Shown piece after piece: positions 55,263 through 64,000 of a stretch of DNA of 64,000 bases. The position numbers and the translations under genes were made by a program. The stretch covers positions 118,399,464 through 118,463,463 of the forward strand of contig NC_035435.2 in the NCBI RefSeq assembly GCF_002127325.2, read 5' to 3'. The stretch's first letter is position 1, and every line of letters starts with the position of its first letter. The DNA comes from Helianthus annuus. Its lineage: Eukaryota; Streptophyta; Magnoliopsida; Asterales; Asteraceae. The notes beneath the pieces were generated by a model. That model was not told the DNA's origin, searched no databases, and was given only the letters and a program-made list of their open reading frames with translations.

Positions 55263-55758
55263 TGTTGGTGCAGTTGTCTGTCGACTACATCTTCGTTCGA
55301 GTCTTAGAATAGGAATGGTTGTAAAATGTACGAAATACGAGAAATAGTGATTGTATAGTATTAGGTAAGCTGGATCGCTCTTTAGGTCATTAATGGGCTG
55401 AACCGCTCAAACGGCAAACCAGCTGGATCGCTCGAGTGGCAATAGTCTTGAACCGCTCGTACGACAAATGTACTGGACCGCTTGTGTGTCAAGCATGTGG
55501 ACCGCTCATTGGGCATGTCCAATAAGCGGTCCCAGATCCCTATAAATACCCTAAAGGCGATCTCAATTGTAACGTGGCGTAGAAATCGTGCCGAAGTGCT
55601 GCCGGTGCGAGATTTAAAGTGTAATCAGCGTCAAATCAGTAAAACAAGTAGTTAAAGTGATCTGTGTGCTATTTCTACCTTAGTTTCTTGTAATTCCGCA
55701 CCTGAAACCAAGGAGAAAGCCTCTGAACGACTCGTTTGGGTCAGAATACGATCCTACA
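55263..55758 (+). repeat. 3' LTR of gag-only element
   Basis: This copy is nearly identical to 49944-50438 and is followed by the TSD CCCTA. Confidence 0.93.
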
Positions 55759-55851
55759 CCCTAGACGCCTCGTACCAGCCTAGACGCCCCGTCTGATGTG
55801 ACTGATATGACGTTGTACGAGGTTCAGCGGTTGGTCGGATAAAGTAACCCT

Positions 55852-55883
55852 AGACGCCTCGTATAAGCCTATACGAGGCGTCT
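55852..55883. repeat. Perfect hairpin, 14-bp arms
   Basis: AGACGCCTCGTATA and TATACGAGGCGTCT pair perfectly around AGCC. Related half units (AGACGCCTCGTACC, AGACGCCCCGTCTG) lie at 55762-55795. Confidence 0.88.
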
Positions 55884-57756
55884 TGAAGGGTGTGGAAATA
55901 GGGAGTTGGGTGTGAATATGTAGACCCTTATATAATTTCAGAGTTTATATGTGTGTTTAGGGTTGCTTATATACTTTCAGAGTTTATATGTGTATTTAGG
56001 GTTGCTGAGATGCCTTCTTCAGGTCTCAAGAAGGGTAATATTTGTTTCAAAATGAAAAACAAAAAGAAAATGAAAGAATAGAAACAACATATTGAGATTT
56101 GAGTTAAAAATACACAGGATTCAAAACCTACTATTTAATACAGTGACTTTTACAGTTGTAGTGACACATTTTCTAAGTTAATAAAGTCCTCTATTTAATT
56201 ACTAACTAGTGGTATCAACGGGAGTTCGATTCGGTTCATTGTGATTTGTGGCAGTACAGGCACTTGTAAAATTAAAAAAAAAACAATTGTACAAATCTAT
56301 TTAATTAAACCGTTACAAATATATAACTTATAAATTGTTACAAATAGAATAACTTTTATACATGTGATGTGACGCTGCAGACACATGTTTACAAAAAATA
56401 CCAAATACGATGAGATCGTGACAAATGGGATAGGCAGGTCGTTTGAGGCTCAGAAGTCAAAACTCGTTACGGCTGCAAGAGATTACCCATATGTTATTAT
56501 ACCATAATGAGAAACTGAATTTACATTGACATCACGGATGCCATGCCAAATATAGATTCAAATCATGAAACAGTACTCATGGATTTTAATTTAGCTTCAC
56601 CGGTCAAGTTTTCGCCACATAAAGAAGTCCATTTTGACCCAATTTGGTTTATCCATTGTCTGAATAAATCTTTTTGTTCAAAATATCTGAACTTTTTTGA
56701 CAACAAATTTTTCGGGCAAACCCAGCCTTACCGGCCCGTATTCCCTTCACAAAAGCCACCCATTTTTATATCATTTTACTAAAATAAAAAAAAAGACTTT
56801 TTTTGGCCAATAAGTGGGACAACCTACACCAGCCAATAATTAGGACAACTTACACCAGCCTGTTTTCCCTATATTATATCAAAAGGTCACCCATTTTGTA
56901 CCAAACTCATTCCACCCAATGCGCATAGCCCAATTTTCAACCTCTAGTTCTCAATATGTGACAGAACATACCTGGGTGGTGTCGGCAACACCCACATTGT
57001 TGATTCTGAAAGAGTGGACAGCCCAGTCCAAGTAGAATGCCTGCTCGGCCTTTTAGCAATCCTTCACTTCAAAGCAGCCTCATGAATTTGGGTCACCGTG
57101 ATTCCAACTTTTCAATTATTGTGTCACCTATTAGAGCTAATGACACATGGAATCAACCGATAAAAATTAGGTACAAAATTATCGTGCCTTGGCTACTTCT
57201 AATCATCAACACATTATAAACAAAATACACACACATTTTCAACTTTCAAGCATACAATAGTAAAAATAAAACTTGTATGATCACTTGGATACAATACTTT
57301 AAATCAAATCTATCCAGTCCAAACTGCATAAACATAGGACCCGCCCGCCCTGTTAATTGTGATCTGGAATCCTAGATTTGCTTACACTTTGAAACCAACC
57401 GATACAACTCAAAAAATCATTTATTAGTTCTATGTGTTACTACCCTAAATAGTAAATAAAAAAGAAAACACAATCAAACAATCTGAATAAACTGTAAGGT
57501 TTGTAATAGATTCACATTTGTAATACAATAGAATTCCAAAATCTAATTAAACATAATTCAGATTAACAATGTTAACAACTTACTCTAACAAATAACAAAC
57601 ATCCTATATGACTTAAGAGATTGAAACTGATTAATTTCTCTCTCTAAAACACTTACCATATCGTAAATGAATTCAGAACTATTAAAACATACATTAGAGA
57701 TTGAAACTATATACCTAGTTGTTAAAAACACATTAAATGAAAATAAACATCTAGTG
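55884..57756. other. Intergenic DNA, one exon-like piece
   Basis: A minus-strand block at 56972-57040 has an acceptor, a donor (CCCAG|GTATGT) and an open frame reading [20 protein letters not shown]. It looks like a true exon but was not identified. Short repeated phrases (GACAACCTACACCAGCC and GACAACTTACACCAGCC) lie at 56817-56860. Otherwise nothing was recognised. Confidence 0.3.
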
Positions 57757-58845
57757 AAAGCACCTCTTTCAGCCACGTGTGATATTTTTCTCTGATATCT
57801 GTCCTTCTCCATGCGCACGCAAGTCGAATGTATTCATCCCATAAGCCCAAGTACATTCTTCTGGATCAATATTGTTACATATCTAAGGGTGAGAAACGTT
57901 AAAATAGGTTCTGAACCACTTAGACATCACCTACGTGTCATCACCTATGCAGGTTTCAACTACTCCGTTGACCTTTCCACCAAGGTGAACTTCCCAAAGT
58001 TTCGACATTTCCTTTTCAACCTCCTCGTTCTCTTCTTCATCCACTTCAAAACAAAAATGCAGAATTAGTAAACATTAAATCAGCAAAAAAATTGTTTGAA
58101 GAATTTGAAAAGTGAATCCTGATAAGTGTTACAGGGTTGATCAATAAGCCACCTCACTAATATGCGTCGTGCTAAACCGAATCATTCTTGGTGTGACAAC
58201 ATGTACGTTATACAATACAACTCATAACACAATCGTGGTAAACCGAATCATTACATTACAACTTATAACCCGAACCACTTATCAAAATCTAATTTAATAG
58301 AACTCTCGTTTATATAATAAAAATGTCATGTTTTTTTAAGAAAATATGTAATTTAAAACAAAAACTCATTTTCAAAGGTTGCGCGCGATGCGGCGGCTAG
58401 CAATGTATGGAAAATAAGCACACATTTACAGATGATTACTTTTATAATCATCAATGACCAAACCAATACGTTCAATGATGTACATACGACGACAAACATA
58501 ATCTCCATGGGGGTTAAGATTAACTAAAAGATCATATAGGGATCAATGAATGGTAAACCAGTCATATTTAACCAGTCTATAAGAAATAAAAATGGAAACC
58601 CAAGCAGGTTTCGATGATTGAATTTACCTATACGGCGGTGTGGGCAAACAGGTGTTGAAGACATGTTAGCAAAGGACCATTCTGTTAAGCTTTATTTTTA
58701 CATTTTGTGCAGGTGTCATGATGCCAACTTTGGTTATAGCTAGCTTCAATTTCTACGATACGCGCTTTTAATCCATTTTCTCCCAATCATAATGCACGGG
58801 GAGAGGCTTCTGCTTGGGTCAAACTGTCAAAGTTGTGCCTGCAAA
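57757..58845 (-). pseudogene. Degraded exon cluster, partly RPA C-terminal-like
   Basis: The minus strand holds three exon-like blocks. The first (about 58838-58690), after TTTTTGCAG, reads NFDSLTQAEASPRAL, a stop, then ARIVEIEASYNQSWHHDTCT and KC. This resembles the zinc-ribbon region of replication protein A large subunit homologues, which occur in plants as host genes and in Helitrons. The second (about 58046-57936) reads EEENEEVEKEMSKLWEVHLG, followed by GKVNGVVETC. The third (about 57886-57757) reads YLGLWDEYIRLACAWRRTDI. The last two were not identified, and the three may not belong to one gene. Confidence 0.3.
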
Positions 58846-59608
58846 AATCACATAAATGAACACCCATGACCAAGTATAACCATAAGACTAACCTAATGAC
58901 TCTTAACTTCAAAAATCAGGGCTGTTTGTATGTAATGTGGGTAAATCGGTAACGAAATCTAATTAAAGCCCTAAATCTCCAAATCATACCGACATTCCGT
59001 GGGGTGACGAGACCACCATGGCCAAAAGGCCCAATCAGCCATCACCACCACATCATTGACCATTGAATAGAGTTATTCATTCTATTTCCCTATCACAACC
59101 ACATCACTGACCATTGAATAGAGCTGTTTGGCACTATTCATTCTGTTGCTCTGTTATCATATAGTAACCAGCAATGGAAGACATGCATTATGAGGTTAAA
59201 ACAAAATCATCAGAAACCCATAGAAAATCACAAACATTTCACAAATTAATCATGAAACAGAGGATTTCATTTCTAAGCAAAGAACGACATACCCATTGCA
59301 TATTAATTGCGTATGATCTATATAAAGCTTCAAAATCAACCAATCAAACAAACATATACAGTTTCAAAATCAACCAAACAATCAAACAGAGCACAATTTG
59401 AAACTATATAAATCCATAGTTTACTTGTGTGAAACCCAAGAGACATTAATCTGTTGCCAGTAAAATTCAGAGCACCACACCACCATTGACAACCGAAGTC
59501 GACGGTGCAGCGGAGGTACCAACACCTACAGCGCCACCGCCGAAAGCGGCACTCAATCCATCCATGGTTCGAAAACATCTTCTCCCTTTGGTGGCAACCG
59601 GTACTAAC
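58846..59608. other. Intergenic DNA, no gene seen
   Basis: A short tandem repeat of CACCACATCATTGACCATTG-type phrases lies at 59040-59130. A frame on the minus strand near the LTR border has no family resemblance and runs into the LTR, so it is not called. Confidence 0.5.
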
Positions 59609-60302
59609 TGTCACACCCCGACCACGTAAAACAACAAAACGTGGCGGAAACGTCGGGGAGTGTTGTAACAGAATCATTGTTTCACAACCATGGAATAAAT
59701 AGTTTCGTTTTATTGAATTATTGAACTAAATGTTTTGATACAAATCAGATAAATACAACTATTATCCTCCAAGTTTTAAAGTCGCTAAGGCCTTGTCCAT
59801 TCCTATGTGAGAATACACCAATATCATCATCAAATGCCATCAACTAATGTACCTGAAACACATGTGAAAATAGGTACGTCAGCATAAAAATGCCGGCGAG
59901 TACATAGGTTTTGTATGAGTTTCAGATTCATGGCTCGTTTTACATATTGCAATACTTATTTAAAAACCTTGTTTTGAAAAGTATAGTATTGCGACACAAA
60001 TAACCAACTCAAATCAAATTGGTTATATTTCATAAAAAAAATCTCGTAGCCATGATTCTTAACCCCAAAACATTTGTTTAATTAAATCCAGATTTGTAAA
60101 TCGTTTATGGAATAAAACTCGAATAGTATAATATATTGTTGGAAAACCTTGTATTACAACTTTGTTTTGTTTACCATTGCCCAAGTGATCTAGATAACGC
60201 AACGATATATAATGTATTAAAAGCACTTATATATAGGAAGTACCAGCGGCGTATCCACCATGCTTTTAACACATTATACCCGCCCCGTTACCTAATCACT
60301 TC

Positions 60303-60572
60303 CCTAACCCAACGGTTCAAACAGATTCAAACAGTTCGTGTCAATCAACGGTTACAAACGGTTCACATAATCAAATAGTCACAAACGGTTCACATAGTCA
60401 AATGGTTACAAACGGTTCACATAATCCAACGGATCATCTAGTCAACGGTTACAAACGGTTCACATAATCAACGGTTACTAACGGTTCACATAGTCAAATG
60501 GTTACCAACGATTCATATGATCAAATGGTTACAACGGTTCAAATGATCATATGGTTACAACGGTTCAAAATG
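60303..60572. repeat. Tandem array inside LTR, about 26-bp unit
   Basis: About ten units of AAACGGTTCACATAATCAA type with variants (CATAGTCAAATGGTTAC) follow each other. It is non-coding and lies far downstream of the LTR TATA box on the element strand. Confidence 0.8.
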
Positions 60573-61886
60573 TAAAACAATGTGTCCATATGCTGGATGA
60601 GCATATGCGACAAAATGTAGTATATGGAAATCAAAGTGCTAGCATGTTAAGTGAACATACATAACAAAACATAATGAAATCGTGTACTAATAATGTACTA
60701 TTGAACATAGTAAGTATATGATATAAAAACATGGGAAACATGAAAGTATCAAGTAGGCACATGTGTTCCACCCCAAAACAGTTTGAAAACAGTAAAAGAG
60801 GGGACTATGTACTCACCTGAGGGTGCTTAGAAGTCTTGAACAACAACCAAGCAAAGCTAGAGTGATTAGGGAATCAAACGGCACCCTATATAGGTAACTA
60901 TGTAAATAACCGGACCTAAATCGGGAGATAGGATAGAATGAGGTTCTATAAATCAAATGAGTAATTGAACTCATATGGTATGATTTAATAGACCCTACAT
61001 TCTGATTGAAAGGCCTACCTAAGTGCTTTTGACCCGTTTCGACACGTTATGGTAACATAAGCTACTATAAGGCGTCGTTAGCGTAAAACTATGTTCGGAT
61101 GGTTAAATATGTGCTATGCCAAGTCTTACATGCCCAATTATCCCTAAACATGTTACTAAATCAGATTATATGTCAAAAATAAGTTCACATAGGCAAAAAT
61201 ACGGATTTTAGCTTTAAAAGGGCATTTTGGTCATTTCCTATAGGCATACAAGCTAACTAGCAAATGACTAACCAATCCTATGTGATCATAAGGTATAACC
61301 TCAGTGGTTATTCCCTATGCAACTATGATCACTAACTAAGCTTGGTCGGATCCTAAAGATCGACCAAACGGGTCGGGTTCGAAAGGCTAAGCGGTGGTTT
61401 AGACCGCTTACCTCACGACCCTAAACAAGCACAAACTAGTAGTGTCGTGTTAGACATGTCAAAACATGTCTAACCTACTGATTTGGTATCAAAACAAAGT
61501 GTTTTGATACCCTAAAGTAGTTCCGAGGCAAAATGCGTGCTAAAACGCATTTTGACCGAAACTTTGACTCGACACTACAACTAGCTAACGTGGTAATCAG
61601 TAGCTATAACCGCGAAGGATTATAACTATCGTGATTACAATCACGTTTCAAAGTTCAATTGAACTTTGACTTGACCAATTGATGGTCAAAACCGAAAGTC
61701 AAACTGTTGGCCAAACTGTTTGACTTTCTGCACTACATAAGGAAAAAGCAAGAAAAAGAATGAAAGAAGCTCACTTAAGCTATCTTTTCTACAAGAAGAC
61801 AAAGTCCCAAATGCTTGAGAGAGAGCTCCAAAGCAGATGTGAAGAGAGGAATGAGGTATGAGCATGGAATGAATGAAAGGCCTTGC

Positions 61887-61894
61887 TATTTATA
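61887..61894 (-). promoter_or_regulatory. TATA box of gypsy LTR promoter
   Basis: TATAAATA on the minus strand is followed about 35 bp later by a CATTCATTCCATGC and CT-rich leader, as in plant LTR promoters. It would drive transcription leftwards. Confidence 0.55.
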
Positions 61895-62980
61895 GTTGTG
61901 GTAATGCTCTAGGATCATTACAAGTGGTTTTCTTGGTCATTAAGCATTAAATCACAACCATACATGTGTTTAGGGACAGCTAGCATGCCTTGGAGAGGTG
62001 GTAACTTGGTTACCACACAAAGAAATTGCAAGATTGGCCCCTGAATTTACAAACAGATGCTGAAAACACACTTTCTGCCCAGATATGGCGCTCGCGTAGC
62101 GCGACTGCATAGGCCATAGGGCTCGCGCTACGCTACGGTGTGTCTGATTCAGCAAAGTTTCAAAAAATGGCAGAAATGGTCCCTGCACGTGTTTAAAGCC
62201 TTTTTCGATGCGTTTAAACCCCGTTAACCTCATTTCAAGGCTCTAAAATGAAGTTAAAGCATAGGGGACTCAAAACATGCTCAAAAATATCTCGGATGTC
62301 GGTTCGTTTGGTCGTACGGTCACGTTGTTCGGTTATTTACGACGAAACTCGAACGGACGCGAAAACGATCCAAATTAAGCGACGAATGGAATTTTTGCAT
62401 GGCGATCACTAAAACAAAAATATTTTAGTGTGTACAAAAATTTTGGATGTCCAGATGTGTCCAGAACGTAAGATATGCGCGAAAATGCAAACTTACGCCG
62501 TTTATGACACTTTTAGTCCCTGTAATATCATATAAGCATGTTTTCACACACCGAACCTATCAAAGCTTATTTCTAAGCCATATCTAGGTTATATATGGTA
62601 TGTTTAACTTATGATCAAGTTCCGGACTGTTCGACACCATACGAATCGGTATAGTTTCGCAGTTTGACACAAATAGTCCCTGCGATCGAATAAACTTGAT
62701 TTCGGCATACCAAACCATCCAAAACTTATTTCTAAGTTATGTAAAGGTTATTTAAGGTATGTTAAGCCTATGTCACTATTCCGGAGTGTTTGTTGCATTA
62801 AACTGGTTATATTTACGCATCAGATCGTGTATAACCTTCCAGAAAGCGACTTAAAGCCCGAAATCGAACAAGAATTGATATGTGCAAATGATACACATAT
62901 TTTCACAATTCCCAAGTATGAAATACAAAATTTCATTGGTTTGGCATTTGTTTGACGGTCACAGTGACACAGGTGTCACA

Positions 62981-62995
62981 GTCTCCCCTACTTTA
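62981..62995 (-). other. Polypurine tract of second gypsy element
   Basis: On the minus strand AAAGTAGGGGAGAC abuts the LTR end TGTGACACC. Confidence 0.65.
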
Positions 62996-63089
62996 GGAAA
63001 TTTCGTCCCGAAATTTATTCGTAGGAGTCTGTCTGTGACTTTGTGTCAAATAACCCCTAGAGATATGCAAAGCATAATCCTATCATTTC

Positions 63090-63925
63090 CTTAACGGACA
63101 TTCTTCAGAAACGAAAATGAACAGACGGAGTCATTTTCAACAGATGTTTCCTCAGAAACGGAAATGAAAAGGATAATCAGACGGATATTCATTTCCTTCA
63201 ATGGATATTCTTCAGAAGCGAAAATGAATGGATGATCCATTTTCAACAGATGCTTCCTCAGATTCAGAAATGAAAAGGATATTCAAACGGATATTCATTT
63301 CCTTCAACGGATATTCTTCAGAAGCGAAAATGAATGGATGATCCATTTTCCTCAACGGATTCTTCATCAGAACAGAAATGAAAAGGATATTCAAACGGAT
63401 ATTCATTTCCTTCAACGGATATTCTTCAGAAGCGAAAATGAATGGATGATCCATTTTCCTCAACGGATTCTTCATCAGAACGGAAATGAAGGATTAAACA
63501 AACGGATATTCATTTCCATCAACGAATATTCTTCAGAAGCGAAAATGAATGGTTGATCCATTTTCTTCAACGGATTCTTCATCAGAACGGAAATGAAGGA
63601 TTAAACAAACGGATATTCATTTCCATCAACGGATATTCTTCAGAAGCGAAAATGAATGGTTGATCCATTTTCTTCAACGGATTCTTCATCAGAACGGAAA
63701 TGAAGGATTAAACAAACGGATATTCATTTCCATCAACGGATATTCTTCAGAAGCGAAAATGAATGGTTGATCCATTTTCTTCAACGGATTCTTCATCAGA
63801 ACGGAAATGAAGGATTAAACAAACGGATATTCATTTCCATCAACGGATATTCTTTCAGAAGTGAAAAATGAGTAGCTAGTTCATTTTTCTTCAACGGGTG
63901 CTTCATCAGAATTGGAAATGAACAA
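63090..63925. repeat. Tandem array, 107-bp unit
   Basis: Units start near 63094, 63199, 63305, 63413, 63520, 63627, 63734 and 63841 (CAACGGATATTCTTCAGAAG). The later copies are almost identical, the first two more diverged. Since 107 is not a multiple of three and the frames carry stops, it is non-coding. It lies between pol and the 3' LTR of the gypsy element. Confidence 0.9.
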
Positions 63926-64000
63926 GGTTCACTCAAGGCACATGACAAAACTCGCTGTGGTTTCTGTGCACTAAATTCCATAATTATGTAGGCCTCCATA

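Larger units (their letters stand above)
49944..55758 (+). mobile_element. Young copia-type element encoding only Gag (TR-GAG-like)
   Basis: The LTRs 49944-50438 and 55263-55758 differ by about four substitutions and one indel. The TSD is CCCTA (49939-49943 and 55759-55763). PBS and PPT are intact. The 4.8-kb interior has a large Gag-like region (50905-53319) with three single-base frameshifts, then 1.9 kb without pol or any coding signal. No protease, integrase or RT motif was found in any frame. It fits the gag-only non-autonomous class. It must have been copied by the enzymes of a relative, and recently. Confidence 0.9.
59609..62980 (-). repeat. 3' LTR of second gypsy element, 3.4 kb
   Basis: The LTR runs from TGTCACACCCCG to GGTGTCACA in plus-strand sense. 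It includes a 26-bp tandem array (60303-60572) and an LTR promoter (TATA at 61887). The other LTR is outside the window, so the right border relies on the PPT and terminal match. Confidence 0.75.
59609..64000 (-). mobile_element. Second Ty3/gypsy element, 3' part only (runs off the window)
   Basis: A 3.4-kb LTR (59609-62980) is followed by a polypurine tract and internal sequence to the window end, so this is the 3' end of a minus-strand element. Its termini (TGTGACACC and GGTGTGACA) and the AATTTCGTCCCGAAATTT phrase just inside the LTR are shared with the gypsy element at 25687, so both are related. No coding domain lies within the visible 1 kb of interior, which is filled by a 107-bp array. 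Confidence 0.8.

Noticed and set aside
59336..59677. 113-codon open frame on the minus strand
   Set aside because: It crosses the border of the gypsy LTR, so its N-terminal part is transposon sequence. The remainder has no motif.
63090..63925. CRISPR-like regular repeats
   Set aside because: The whole 107-bp unit is repeated with no unique spacers, in a plant retrotransposon. The 60303-60572 array fails for the same reason.

Overview
The window looks like repeat-dense nuclear DNA of a flowering plant. It is AT-rich, it holds plant families of Ty1/copia, Ty3/gypsy, Helitron, hAT, Mutator, PIF/Harbinger and tRNA-derived SINE elements, and its few gene remnants (F-box, DUF1336/EDR2-type, peroxisomal MFP2-type, TAS3-like) are plant families. 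The repeat style suggests a eudicot, possibly Asteraceae; that family guess is inference. Most element borders given here were set by matching both termini and the target-site duplication (TSD) by eye.

Layout. 0-5.5 kb: a SINE, a gag-less copia element (1086-5010) and a probable solo LTR. 7.7-12.7 kb: nested PIF/Harbinger elements, one carrying an apparently intact two-exon Myb/SANT-type ORF1 gene, plus a SINE and a local duplication. 13-14.8 kb: a Mutator-like element with 10-bp TSDs and an adjacent MITE. 16.7-17.9 kb: exon fragments of two unrelated genes (MFP2-like and DUF1336). 18.5-20.1 kb: a 1.6-kb palindromic Mutator-like foldback built from a short minisatellite. 20.4-22.6 kb: a hAT element with 8-bp TSDs and two convergent BED-finger ORFs. 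23-23.8 kb: a small Helitron. 25.7-34.7 kb: a degraded gypsy element inserted in a minisatellite. 35.8-41 kb: a small Mutator-type MITE, a SINE and another foldback. 41.3-42.4 kb: a Helitron with seven serial copies of its 3' end.

42.7-43.1 kb holds the most interesting locus. A TATA box is followed by a 33-codon ORF that stops 10 bp before a near-perfect miR390 target site, and a tasiR-ARF-like 21-mer lies 55 bp further on. This is the architecture of a TAS3 trans-acting siRNA gene. 44.9-46.0 kb: an F-box gene with a single frameshift. 46.3-49.1 kb: a third Helitron, a SINE and a purine-rich TIR element. 49.9-55.8 kb: a young copia-type element that encodes only Gag (broken by three frameshifts) between nearly identical LTRs. 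57.7-58.9 kb: degraded exon-like sequence, part of it resembling the RPA C-terminal domain. From 59.6 kb to the end: the 3' LTR and internal tail of a second gypsy element, with two tandem arrays.

Only the Harbinger ORF1, the two hAT ORFs and the short TAS3-type ORF are open as read. No complete protein-coding host gene was found. The window is mainly a record of nested transposition around two host loci, a TAS3-like gene and an F-box gene.
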